Assembly: GCA_028564925.1 (NCBI GenBank)
Contig: CM053026.1
Location: forward strand, 131,972,150-132,036,149
Direction of reading: 5' to 3'
DNA from: Lithobates sylvaticus
Lineage: Eukaryota; Chordata; Amphibia; Anura; Ranidae
DNA length: 64,000 bases
A program made the translations under genes and the position numbers. Position 1 is the first letter of the stretch. The number at the start of each line of letters is the position of its first letter. Under the pieces are notes generated by a model. The model had not been told where the DNA came from. It did not search any database and saw nothing but the letters and a program-made list of their open reading frames with translations. Positions 53,437 through 64,000 of this stretch are shown here, in pieces.

Positions 53437-53450
53437 ATAGATGTGAGATA

Positions 53451-55996
53451 GATGTGGCTGGGATGTTATTGCGCTACAATAGATTTGGCAATGCTCAAGC
53501 CAGTGGTTCATCAACAAAGAAAGTCTTGCAATTTGGTGGGGTGGGTGAGCATACTGTATTTCATTACATGCTCATATCTAGTGCTTGACTGAAATCTCAG
53601 CATCCTAAACAGCTTAAGTGGTTCCAGGGAACACAAATCTATAAAATATGCTAGTTGGCAAAATTTCATAAATATTATATCTAATATATAATGACTGAAA
53701 AAAACTATTCTTGGAAAACCACATAATAAAAGATAACTCAAGTCTGCAGGCATGTTTGCTCTTTCTGAAAAGCCATTATGTTTATCTTGAACTATATTTC
53801 AAATGCATAGAATGCTCTAGGTGTTGTTCAGACTTCTTTCTGAGTTTCAGAGCAAAGTAAAATTATTACAACAAGGAACATTAAGGTGAATTTGGAGGAC
53901 CAAGAGGGCAGCAGAATGAGATAGACAGGATGCAGTATAAGAAGAAACAATATGGGTCATGAACAGGGTTAGGTTTCCATCACTGGAAACTAAAGGCACA
54001 CAGGAAAACAACATTCCTTTGCTAGGATCATCTCTTTTACACATAACATATTTTTATTTTGTTGGTCCTAACCTGGCACACTGAACACAGGTGTAAATTA
54101 ACTTATGTGATGATGCACTTTTAATAATGATGGGAAAAATATTTGGTCACTAACAATACAGAAAAATAATGCCGCTTTGCCGCTTTGCCGCTTTGCCGCT
54201 TCTGCCCTTAGGTGCAGATCTACTACCTACTGTCAAATGTGGCCCTGGTTAGGATGTGAGCAAAAACTGTAGCTAGAACCTCCAGGTCCTTCAAATTCAT
54301 AGAAAACTGGAGCAGCAAAGGTTTTCCCAGAACACAGATTTGGGTAGCTTGGCAAAGGGCAGAATGAAATGAAAAGCAGACTCCGTTGGCTCGCAAGCTT
54401 TTTCTTTGGTATGCATTTTAGGGTTCCATTTTTTTTTTTATTGTAATTGAACTGTATATTATACCAAACTGTATATTTGAATTTGGAGATAAGTAGCAAT
54501 AGAAGTATAGCTTTCATTTTCTAGAGAACAATGCATGAGAATGACATTTTCCTGTAAACTAATCTTAAAAGAAATAGATGATATTATGGTGCTGTTTTAT
54601 TAAAAGTGGAAGAAGAAAAAACTATTAAAGAGGACCTGCGGCCCATACTAATATTTGAAAGTGAAAGATAAATCCTGTATTGATGATTTGTGCCACAGAT
54701 CCAGTTTTACTATAAATCCTTCATTCCTCCTTTTTATAAAGACTACCCTGTGTTGTGATGTTACTATTCTCCCAACTTGACTTTACTTGGTGCTTATAAA
54801 AGAATATTGCAAGTCTATAATTCATGGGCTGCTGCTATTATAGTCCTCTAATCATGATAGTTGACAGGAAATATATTTGTATGTTTTCAAAATGAGAATG
54901 TAGATATAGTAATGAATATTAAGGCACTTAAAGTTTTTTACTGTCGGGAATTTTGTTATTGAGTTTGGAATGATCACTTAATAGATACCTGAAGCCGTAA
55001 GAAAAGTATTCAAACTGAACTATAAAAAGAACACAAAAGCAAAGGCAGACAAACATTACCAGACATAAAAGCTTTTATATATAGGCATAAAAAGCCCTCC
55101 ATAAATGGTTTGCAGACCTGAAGACAATTTGTTCTTCTGAAATAAAAAAAGAGAATAATAGATACAATTTTGAGATGCTTTTTCCTGGTTAATTTTGAGT
55201 ATATGACACAACACTTTTCTCACCAAGTTGTTGTTATACGCGTTGGCTTTTCTCTTTTTGTGTTTTTGTTGTCAGTTATATCAAAATATGTATTTGAAAA
55301 AAAATACATTTTTTTTCTAAAAGTTTGTTTTACCCAAGGCACCTACAGTCAGTATGAAAAGGATAAAACGGAATTCCTGTTCAAGGCTATGTTAATATTT
55401 CTAGCTTATGTGTAGAGTGACACAAAAGCAGATTAAAATTTACCTTCAATATAACCTTTTCTCTTTCACACTGCCAGGATTTTATTTTCTTCCTAACAGT
55501 GTTGTGAAGTTTTTTATAATAAAAATGGCTTTAAGTGAGCAAATAATCCATGTTATTCGATAAAACTAAGTGCAGTAATGCATACCAAGCAGTCAGCCAG
55601 AAAAATATTTATTGTAGTCAGCACACTAGAGTAAATAGATCTGATCCGGTTGCTTATTCCTTGCTTTTTGGACTGCCTTCTAAAATATGGCCATACGTAT
55701 TAGTGATACTCAATTGGTTAACTATGTTTGCTACCTATGTTGTATGCATTGCTGCGTGACATGGTTTTGTGGGTATATGTGATATTACTGGCATGCCTTT
55801 TTATTATCAAATCCATGCAATGCATGTTGGAGTGGCAGGGGGTAATCTAATGGAACATTCTAGTGACGTAGTGGGAGGAAACTACAGTGGAGGTGCCAGA
55901 TGCTGAAGACCCATGCAGCACTTCTAGCTATGCAGGAGTGAAGACTGGATTCACTGGTGGAAGTACTGCTAACTATATTAAATTTATTTCAAGTTG
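53451..55996. other. 2.5 kb of largely unique AT-rich DNA
   Basis: The longest low-repeat stretch in the window. It contains a short GCCGCTTT tandem (about 54171-54202) and TTAAAGAGGACCTGC near 54627, possibly a lone MITE end. No exon-like signal stood out, and open frames are short and unrelated to known families. Confidence 0.35.
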
Positions 55997-56583
55997 TTTA
56001 TTTAAAGTGATATTAAAGTCTTGCTTGTTATGTTTAAACATACCAAATGTCTTATACTTACATAGTTACATAGTTACATAGTTAGTAAGGTTGAATAAAA
56101 ACACCAGTCCATCCAGTTCAACCTGAGTGAGAGTAATTATCCCTATTTATTTAAGGTACCCATATAGCGCCGTCAATTTTACACAGCGCTCCACACATAT
56201 ATCGCACTCGGTCCCTACCCTAAAGGAGCCCACAATTCAAGGTCCCCAACTCACATTCATATACTAGGACCAATTTTGGACAGAAGTCAATTAACCTACC
56301 AGCATGTCTTTGGAGTGTGGGAGGAAACTGAATACCGGGAGGAAACCCACGCAGGCACAAGGAGAACATCACTTATCTGCTCTGTGCAGTGGTTCTGCAC
56401 AGGGCAGCCCAAAGCCTCCTCTTTTTGGGTCGCTCACCGGTGCTCCTGGCCCCTTCCTCCTGCATAGTGCCCCCCCAGCAAGCAGCTTCCTATGGGGGCA
56501 CCCGAGTCAAATCGCTGCTCTGTGTGTCCATTCAGACATGGAGCTATGGTTCAGCCTCAACCCCTCTCTCTCCTCATTGGCTC
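55997..56583. mobile_element. TTAA-type MITE, copy 2 (interrupted, truncated)
   Basis: TTTAAAGTGATATTAAAGTC at the left, then GCTCTGTGCAGTGGTT and GCAAGCAGC.TCCTATGGGG as in 5318-5696. Another repeat (56056-56370) interrupts it. The right part is missing because L1 sequence starts at 56589. Confidence 0.75.
56056..56370. mobile_element. Interspersed repeat with GTGTGGGAGGAAACTG core
   Basis: ACATAGTTACATAGTT tandem start, then ATAGCGCCGTCAATTTTACACAGCGC, ..CCTACCAGCATGTCTTTGGAG.. and a core ending GAAACCCACGCAGGCAC. This conserved core is a widespread vertebrate repeat by my recollection; I do not assign its class. ACTTAC and ACTTAT may be its target repeat. Confidence 0.6.
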
Positions 56584-56588
56584 ACTGG

Positions 56589-57805
56589 ATTTTTTTTCCT
56601 ACAATTTAAAACTTTATTGGATTTTTCAAAACATAACAATATATTGTATGAGGGGACAGGTGAGTAGTGTCAGGGTCTCTCACAACTTAATAAGTTCTGC
56701 ATGACATCATAGGAAGACCCTGTTGTACAGGAAGAACAGCATATTGTAACATGTAGAGACAATCAGAGGGGGTGATTTGAAGACAAAGTGAAAGCTCCAT
56801 CGTTCCACCCATTCTACCCAAAGTTACTGTTACTGGAGCCGCAGATGGGGGAACTGAGGGAGGGGGAGAGGGTAGGGGGGAGAGGATTTAGTGGCAACCT
56901 TCAGTGTGGCATGGAGCCCGGAGGAGATAGAAAACTCTTGACAAGCTATGGTTATATGTAGGAGGGGGTATAGAAGATTAAGGTTAGGAGTATAGAAAAT
57001 CACAAATGTATATTAGACTGTAGATATTGGAGACGTGGATGAAATTGGAGTAAATGGGGAGAAGGAGGTGTCCAGGGAAAGCACCCTCCCCCACCCGCTT
57101 TGTGAGGGGGGTGGATGCCCCAACCAGCACCCTCCATGGTGATCTAGATACTCAGGGGGAGAAAAGGGTCCCCTGAGGTACATATATACCAATATATATA
57201 CCATCTAAACCATGTAACACAGAGTAACATTGTATAAAGCAATTTACAAGTTTTAGGGTACCAGTGCACACAGCAATAGAGGGGGTACAAAGACATGGAG
57301 GGCAGGTCGGTAAAAGGTGGATAATGCAGGGGGGAGAGAGGAAAACCAGTATACTTTAGTGTGGCCAGCTCGAAAGTCTGACAGAAGAATATCCAACGCT
57401 TGGATAGCCATATTAGGAGGGATATCTTTTACATGAGATCCGAGCGTCCATATGTATGTGTTAGTCGACTCTGTGAAAGGGGAATCCCTCCAAGGTTGGT
57501 AGCGAGGTTGTGGTGGCCTCCTGACATCAGGAATGGACAAGTAGCTGTCATGGTCTTTTGCAGGCAGGATTTGGGTCCATTTGTTCCAAATAGTGAGAAA
57601 ATGCCACATCCAGTTTTTCCTTTATAGTAGGCTCATGAGCTCTTTAACATCCAAAAAAGCAGGGGGAGTAATGGAGGTCCATTTTTTCAGAATGTCACAT
57701 CTCGCAAACATGAAGTAGGTTGATAACCAAGCTTTGCTGTGGTTGACAGCTGGGCTTTAAAATGGCCTGGTGAGGTTACATCCAGGTAGCCAAAAAGCAG
57801 GGGGA
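56589..57805 (-). pseudogene. L1 ORF2 C-terminus and 3' end
   Basis: On the minus strand the plus-strand poly(T) at 56586-56593 is the poly(A) tail, preceded by AATAAAG. The frame 57253-57609 and its continuation upstream encode AWLSTYFMFARCDILKKW and MWHFLTIWNKWTQILP, the C-terminal region of L1/Tx1-type ORF2. At least one stop separates the two parts. The central RT domain is absent from this copy. Confidence 0.7.
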
Positions 57806-57812
57806 AAAATAC

Positions 57813-57890
57813 TTATGCCACGTACACACGATCGTAAATACCACCAGCAAAAGTCCGATGAGAGCTTTTGGTCGGAAACAATTATTTGAA
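57813..57890. mobile_element. GTACACACGG-family MITE fragment
   Basis: TATGCCACGTACACACGATCG and GTCCGATGAGAGCTTTTGGTCGG; only the left end is present. Confidence 0.6.
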
Positions 57891-58499
57891 AAGTGTGGCG
57901 TGCATTTTTATTCAGCCCCTGAATACCCTTAACTAAAATATAGTGGAACCCATTGCCTTCAGAAGTCACCTAATTAGCAAAAAGAGTCCATCTGTGTGTA
58001 ATTTAATCTTAGTATAAATCCAGCTGTTCTGTGAAGCCCTCAGAGGTTTGTTAGAGAACCTTAGTGAATAAACAGCATCAGCATGAAGGCTAAGGAACAC
58101 ACCAGACAGGTCAGGGATAAAGTTGTGGAGGCGTTTAAAGCAGGGTTAGGTTGTAAAACAATATCCCACACTTTGAACATCTCCCAGAGTACTGTATGGC
58201 ACAACTGCAAATCTACCATGACATGGCTGTCCACCTAAATTGACAGGCCAGGAAAGGAGAGCATTAATCAGAGAAGTAGCCAAGAGGCCCATGGTAACTC
58301 TGGAGGAGCTGCAGAGATCCACAGCTCAGGTGGGAGAATCTGTCCACAGGACAAATATTAGTCGTGCATTCCACAAATCTGGCCTTTATGGAAAAGTGGC
58401 AAGAAGAAAGCCATTGTTGAAAGAAAGTCATAAGAATTCCCGTTTGCAGTTTGTGAGAAGCCATGTGGGGGACACAGCAAACATGTGGAAGATGGTGCC
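57884..58499 (+). pseudogene. Tc1 transposase N-terminal fragment
   Basis: From 58083 the plus strand encodes MKAKEHTRQVRDKVVEAF, then ISHTLNISQSTVWHNCKS and MTGQERRALIREVAKRP / TNISRAFHKSGLYGKVARR (58240-58545 frame). This is the two-part HTH DNA-binding region of a Tc1 transposase, in two frames. The DDE core is missing: at 58500 the sequence returns to L1. It differs in sequence from the Tc1 at 16618-18230. Confidence 0.8.
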
Positions 58500-59530
58500 G
58501 CCAGAATTTTCAGTGCGCGAGGGAATTGTCATGCATCAACTGTGATAGAGCAGAGCGTAAGCAATCGTTTTTTTAGGATGTTCTTTGTGTACAGAACCGT
58601 GAAGGTGATAATTCTACCGCGCAGCACAGCTTTACCCCCCTCCCAGAATAAGTTGGGGTCATCGCTATGTATAGAGTTTGCAGCTTCATATTCTGCCCAG
58701 GTCTCTTGGAGTACCCTGCAAAGATTCTGGTTATGAGCAAGGTAAGAGGGAAAGTTTCCTTGTCCTCACAGCAGTAACTGAGTCAAACTTATGTATTTAG
58801 ACCGTCTTAGATCGCAATCTCATGTATGCGTGATTCGGATGTGTGCAGAAGTAGTGCAGTGTTACACAGTAAATAGTTAATTCTGGACAGAGTGTGTTGT
58901 GATGGAGAATAAAAGGTGTAATCCCTGCCTTCTGGGTGAGCTAGTCTCCAGATATTAATAAGCTGGAGACTTTGTGCAAAGGTTGAAAGAAGGGAACCCA
59001 GGGAATGGGAAGGAGGGGGGATATGTGTTTACTTTGTGACTAGTCTTTCATCGCATTCATGATTACATTAAAATCCCCCCCCCCCCAACCGTGAGAGGGA
59101 GAATTAGGTAGGAGGACAGATATGAGGATGCCGTTTGAAATAAGGATTTAGGGGGAGAGTTGGGGGCATATACATTGGTGAGGGCTAAATCCCTGTTGGA
59201 AATGCATACATGTAAGGTTAGGAGGCAACCTTTGTCGTCCTGATTAACTGAGACTATCTTGCAGGTAAGATTATTGTCAATGAGGATCAGTACGCTTGCC
59301 TTGCCTTTTACCAACACAGAGCCATACACTTGATCCACCCAAAGTTTACGCATATGAAGGAAATCCTCTGAAGGGAGATGCGTCTCCTGGAGAAGGGCAA
59401 TGTCTGTTTTAGGTCGCTTGAGGTGGCGAAGAACCTCAATCCTTTTATGTGGGGAGCATAGTCCCTTGACATTCCATGAAGTGATCCTCATGGAGTAGGT
59501 GAGATCTAGAAAAGGATTACACAATGTGTG
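58500..59530 (-). pseudogene. L1 ORF2: endonuclease and linker
   Basis: Minus strand. 59063-59490 encodes MRITSWNVKGLCSPHKR, ALLQETHLPSEDF and LTNVYAPNSPP, i.e. the N, QET/E and Y-containing motifs of the apurinic-like endonuclease that nicks target DNA. Downstream (58500-58740) are LQETWAEYEAANS and WEGGKAVLRGRII, the linker before the RT. A poly(C) run (59077-59089) and a gap separate them. This is part of the same L1 copy as 56589-57805. Confidence 0.8.
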
Positions 59531-60169
59531 TGTGTAACGATGTCTAGGAGTGGGAGGCTAGCTTTGGGTAGGGAACACTAGATGTTTTGCTAGGGTATAG
59601 TCAGGTACATGACAAAAACATTTGTTTTGTTTCATTTAGATTCGTTAATCTGATTATTTCATTTATTTAAAATCGGTTAATTCGTTCAATTCGTATTTGG
59701 GATTCATATTTGAAATTTGTTTTATGTCTTTTTAGAATTTTCTTTGAAACATTCAAATTGATAGATTTTGTATCAGTCAAATCAAAAATTTTAGATTTTT
59801 TTTTTTATTATTTGAATGTGGCAAAGTGAACATACAAAAGAAAAATCTTCATCAAATGATTACAATGACTTATTAAATTACCTTTGGCTTCACAAAAATA
59901 GCATTATTTGAAATGGTACTCTAATAACACACACAGTCTTTTATTTCAGAAATGTGGCGGGAGGGGAGGGCGGGTAATAGAATGGGACGATCTCTAAAGG
60001 AGGGGAAAAGATGGGAAGGGGGTTAGAGGGGAAGAAAAATAAGCCTCTCCAAAGCAGAAAAACACAAAAGAAAGGGAAGTCAATTTAACTCACAACAGTA
60101 GAAGCCTGGACTTCACTTTCTTCCACACGTAGATTTCCATGGTAATAAAAGAGAAAACAATGACTCTTG
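59531..60169. other. Mixed debris within the L1
   Basis: About 59610-59810 has ACATTTGTTTTGTTTCATTTAG and AATTCG-rich text like the TAGACATG hAT family. The rest is unassigned. Confidence 0.35.
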
Positions 60170-60440
60170 GAACTTAGAGAGGGTCACTATGAAGAAACAG
60201 AAGGTTTAGCAACATCTGTTTTAGGGGGGTTTAGGCAGCCTGGGGTCATCAGAGTAGCAAAGCCTCTTCAGTGGGTCTTTGCGTGGGCTACGCTGATCCC
60301 TGGGGCCAGTGGGGGGGGGGGGGTGGCTTTCATTGGAAAGATCTCCTGTGGAATATGTAAATAGGTTTGGATGTAAGAAGCTGCTTCCTCAGGGTGTGAG
60401 AAGGATTTTGTGGGGAACCAGTAGGTGCCTCCCAGAAGCC
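60170..60440 (-). pseudogene. Possible L1 ORF1 C-terminal part
   Basis: On the minus strand: TYWFPTKSFSHPEEAASYIQ, similar in form to the ...F.TPEEA..F. end of L1 ORF1, followed by Pro/Lys-rich text. It lies upstream of the ORF2 part in the right order and orientation. Moderate support only. Confidence 0.4.
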
Positions 60441-60552
60441 AGCAGGCTTCAGTAATAAACTGCTAGATGGCTATATAAGGCCCCTCCTACTAACACACCT
60501 TGCTTCACTGTTTTGATTGCCATCCTTGCTGCCAGATTCTTATTCCTGTGTA
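60441..60552 (+). mobile_element. LTR-like fragment, left piece
   Basis: Contains CTATATAAGG at 60471-60480 and continues after the palindromic element at 63267-63580. A fossil; left boundary unknown. Confidence 0.4.
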
Positions 60553-63266
60553 GGGATGAGCTTCGAGTTCGAGTCGAACTCATGTTCGACTCGAACATTG
60601 CCTGTTTGCTTGTTCACTGAACAGCGAACAATTTGGGGTGTTCGCGGCAAATTCGAAAAGCCGCAAGCACCCTGTAAAAGTCTATGGGAGAAATCTAAAG
60701 TGCTAATTTTAAAAGCCTATATGCAAGTTATTGTCATAAAAAGTGTTTGGGAACCTGGGTCCTGCCCCAGGGGACATGTATCAATGCAGAAAAAAGTTTT
60801 AAAAACGGCAGTTTTTTCAGGAGCAGTGATTTTAATAATGCTTAAAGTGAAACAATAAAAGTGTAATATTCCTTTAAATTTCGTACCTGGGGGGGGGGGG
60901 GTGTGTATAGTGTGCATGTAAAGGGGCGCATGTTTCCCGTGCTTAGAACTGTCCCTGCACAAAGTGTCATTTTTGCAGGAAAAAAAGCTATTTAAAATCA
61001 CTCGCGGCTATAATCAATTGTTGGCTCCCGTAATACAGAGAACAGTCATTGAAAGTCATTGATAAAAAAAAAAGTGTGGAGTTCCCCCGAAATTCAATTA
61101 CCAGGCCCTTCAGGTCTGGTATGGATATTAAGGGGAACCCCGGGTCAAATAAAAAAAAAATGACGTGGGGTTCCCCCTAAATATCCATACCAGACCCTTC
61201 AGGTCTGGCATGGATTTTAAGGGGAACTCCATGCCAAATTTAAAAAAAAATGTTGTGGGGGTCCCCCTCAAAATCCATACAAGACCCTTTATCCGAGCAT
61301 GCAACCTGGCAGGCCGCAGGAAAAGAGGGGGGACGAGAGAGGGCCCGCCCCTCCTGAACCATACCTGGCCACATGCCCTCAACATTGGGAGGATGCTTTG
61401 GGGGTCTGGGACCCCTCAAAGCACCATGTCCCTATGTTGATGAGGAGAAGGGTCTCTTCCCCACAACCCTTGCCCGGTGGTTGTGGGGGTCTGCGGGCGG
61501 GGGGCTTATCAGATTCTGGAAGCCCCCTTTAACAAGGGGACCCCCAGATCCCGCCCCCCCTGTTTAAAATGGTAAGGGGGTACAAAAGTACCCCTACCAT
61601 TTCACAAACAAAGTGTAAAAAATAGTTAAAAAACAAACAGACACCGTTGGGAAAAGTCCTTTATTAAAAATAAAAAAATAAAAATAGATTCCAGCGGTGG
61701 TAATCCACTCTTGCTATCCAGCTATGGATGGTCTCTGCTCCGGGGTCCAGCGATAGCTGATCTCTTCCGACGTCCAGCTGCGTCCAGCTGCGCATCCTGT
61801 CTCCACGGAGACACTAAGGGAATCCTCTTAGCAGAGGAGGACTGGGCCACTCCGTCACCTGACCCTGCCCCCCTCTGATGTAACGGAAACCTGAATTACA
61901 TCAGGGGGGGGCGGGGTCACCCGTACATCACTGGGTTTCCCCAGTGACGTACAGGTGACCCCTCCCCCCTCTGATGTAACACAGGTTTCCGTTACATCAG
62001 AGGGGGGTGGGGTCAGGTGACGGAGTGGCCCCGTCCTCATCAGCTAAGACCTGGGATTTCCTCAGTGTCTCCGTGGAGACAGGACGTGCAGCGCTGGACG
62101 TCATAAGAGATCAGCCATCGCTGGACCCCGGCACAGAGGCCATCTATCACTGGATAGCAAGAGTGGATTACCACCGCTGGAATCTTTTTTTATTTTTTTT
62201 ATTTTTAATAAAGGATTTTCCCAATGGTGTCTGTGTGTTTTTTCAAATTTTTTTACACTTTCTTTGTGAAATGGTAGGGGTACTTTTGTACCCCCTTACC
62301 ATTTCAAATGGGGGGGCGGGATCTGGGGGTCCCCTTGTTATAGGGGGCTTCCAGATTCTGATAAGCCCCCCGCCCGCAGACCCCCACAACCACCGGGCAA
62401 GGGTTGTGGGGAAGAGACCCTTCTCCTCATCAACATGGGGACATGGTGCTTTGAGGGGTCACAGACCCCCATATCATCCTCCCAATGTTGAGGGCATGTG
62501 GTCTGGTACGGTTCAGGAGGGAGGAGCGCTCTCTTAATCCCCCCTCTTTTCCTGCGGCCTGCCAGGTTGCGTGCTCGGATAAGGGTCTGGTATGGATTTT
62601 GAGGGGGACACCAACGCCATTTTTTTTTTAAATTTGGCGTGGAGTTCCCCTTAAAATCCATGCCAGACCTGAAGGGTCTGGTATGGATAATTAGGGGGAA
62701 CCCCACGTCATTTTTTTTTTATTTGACCCGGGGTTCCCCTTAATATCCAGACCTGAAGGGCCTGGTAATTGAATTTCGGGGAAACCCCATGCTTTTTTTT
62801 TTTTATCAATGACTTTCAATGACTGTTCTCTGTATTACAGGAGCCGACAATTCATTATAGCCGCGAGTGATTTTAAATAGCTTTTTTTCCTGCAAAAATT
62901 ACACTTTGTGCAGGGACAGTTCTAAGCACGGGAAACATGCGCCCCTTTACAGGCATACTATACACACCCCCCAGGTACGAAATTTAAAGGAATATTACAC
63001 TTTTATTGTTTCACTTTAAGCATTGTTAAAATCACTGCTCCGTTTTTGAAACTTTTTTTTGCATTGATACATGTCCCCTGAGGCAGGACCCAGGTCCCCA
63101 AACACTTTTTATGACAATAACTTGCATATTAGCCTTTAAAATTAGCACTTTTGATTTTGAACGTTCGAGTCCCATAGACTTTAATAGGGTTCTAAAGTTC
63201 ACACAAGCTTTAGGTCTGTTCGCAGGTTCTGGTGCGAACCGAACAGGGGGGTGTTCGGCTCATCCC
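60553..63266. mobile_element. 2.7-kb palindromic (fold-back) element
   Basis: Ends GGGATGAGC and GCTCATCCC. Arms of about 1.3 kb are reverse complements with a few percent difference, except for the outermost 110 bp, where only the 9-bp tips match. TATTCCTGTGTA and TATTCCTTTGTA (11 of 12) flank it (60541-60552 and 63267-63278). Each arm contains the GGTCTGGTATGGATTTTAAG module several times, GGGTACTTTTGTACCCCC and an AATAAA pointing outward (about 61665 and 62208). The centre (61860-62040) has CCTCTGATGTAAC blocks in both orientations. No transposase recognised. Confidence 0.85.
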
Positions 63267-63580
63267 TATTCCTTTGTATCCTGCTCCTGAGCAATCTTGC
63301 ATCCTGTACCCTGCTGCTTACTCCTGCTCCTGGTTCTTGTATCCCATCTTGATTCCCCTCTTCCTTGCATCCCTGGTATTCCCTGTTACCCTTGTCCCTC
63401 ATTGTGTATATATTTTGGATATAGGTAGTTATTAGGTCTTTGCTAGTTTTTTTTGATATTTTGTTACTGGGGTTTGTTCATGTTTACTGTTTGATGGTTT
63501 GTGATTGTCTTTGTTTCACTGTAAATAAATCTCACTTTAAAGATAAATGTATCTGGTGTCCCAGCTGCCTAATCCTGACA
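63267..63580 (+). mobile_element. LTR-like fragment, right piece
   Basis: Pyrimidine-rich start, AATAAA at 63524-63529 and end ...AATCCTGACA (CA terminus), consistent with R/U5 of a fossil LTR whose U3 side is at 60441-60552. Confidence 0.45.
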
Positions 63581-64000
63581 GGTACTCAGCTTTGCTTTTT
63601 CATCCAAACAAAATGACATTGAGTCTCCTGACTTACACATACAGCCCTGTGGTTCTGGCCTTACTCTTCAGGCTCTTGTTTGTTTCCTAGAGACAGTCCT
63701 CTCACAGACACACACTTTGTCCATACAGCTAGCAGCCCCTTGCTGCTCTGGCTCCCACCTCTCTCCTAGGTGGATCCCTCCTGACTCCTGGGCAAAGACC
63801 TCCTGTCTGCTGGGGTGGAGCCCAAATCTATGGTCAAGTCTCTAAAAAAAGCCCAGTACACACCTGACCATTTAGTTTGCTGGTGGTTCTGAAAACCTGG
63901 TCCCAGGATTGGAGATTTTATCCCACCCGGATGAAATCTCCAATCCTGGGACCAGGTTTTCAGAACCATCTCTAAAAAATCTCCAGATTCCAAGTTCCAA
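63581..64000. other. Tail region with perfect hairpin
   Basis: Unassigned sequence except for the hairpin at 63884-63968. TCTCTAAAAAA occurs on both sides of it (63838 and 63969). Confidence 0.4.
63884..63968. repeat. Perfect hairpin, 35-bp arms
   Basis: TGGTTCTGAAAACCTGGTCC... pairs exactly with ...GGACCAGGTTTTCAGAACCA around a 14-nt loop (about 63920-63933). Same layout as the hairpin at 154-392, with unrelated sequence. Confidence 0.95.

Noticed and set aside
62007-62537. 176-residue frame in the 60.5-63.3 kb palindrome
   Set aside because: It runs across unrelated modules and the poly(T) tract; the other arm does not preserve it.

Overview
The window looks like intergenic or intronic DNA of a frog, probably a ranid. 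This is inferred from repeat families typical of such genomes: TTAA-flanked elements ending CCACTT or CCTCCCTGGCGG, MITEs ending in GTACACACGG, frog L1/Tx1-type LINEs, a Penelope-like element and a long-TIR Tc1 family. No complete host gene was recognised. Apart from one weak 31-nt candidate exon, every coding trace I can name belongs to a transposable element, and all of those are broken. Many of the longest open frames lie in minisatellites or in the arms of palindromic elements.

Layout. 0-5.7 kb: a hairpin, TTAA-type MITEs and an LTR relic. 5.9-8.3 kb: a composite MITE holding a hAT element with an exact 8-bp target duplication. 9.1-11.1 kb: a minisatellite followed by a fold-back element with two hammerhead-like relics. 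11.2-16 kb: L1 debris, MITEs and the candidate microexon. 16-18.7 kb: a GC-rich/AT-repeat element split by a Tc1 transposon. 19-25 kb: a TTAA element, a 2.1-kb palindromic element, and two copies of an otherwise single-copy segment 5.6 kb apart. 26-31 kb: hAT elements, a solo LTR and interrupted Tc1 debris. 31-36 kb: low-repeat DNA with possible conserved non-coding sequence, then MITEs. 36-42.6 kb: a Penelope-like element next to a four-layer stack of insertions. 42.7-46.6 kb: another LTR split by a TTAA element, and a 2.15-kb hAT element filled with a minisatellite that repeatedly switches strand. 47.6-51.4 kb: a LINE reverse-transcriptase fragment split by a 3.1-kb fold-back element. 51.9-56 kb: a TACGAA-rich hAT element, a short retroposon with a 14-bp target duplication, and mostly unique DNA. 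56-60.4 kb: an L1 copy on the minus strand broken by a Tc1 fragment. 60.5-63.3 kb: a 2.7-kb palindromic element inside an LTR-like sequence.

The insertions can be ordered in time because many target duplications are readable: exact 8-bp copies for five hAT elements, TTAA, TA, 4-5 bp for LTRs, and 14-15 bp for retroposons. The most unusual signals are (1) hammerhead-ribozyme-like folds inside Penelope-type repeats, best at 36720-36781 on the minus strand; (2) the strand-switching minisatellite at 44.78-45.86 kb; (3) palindromic elements whose two arms carry mirrored TATA and AATAAA signals; and (4) the duplicated octamer/TATA segment at 19.2 and 24.8 kb.
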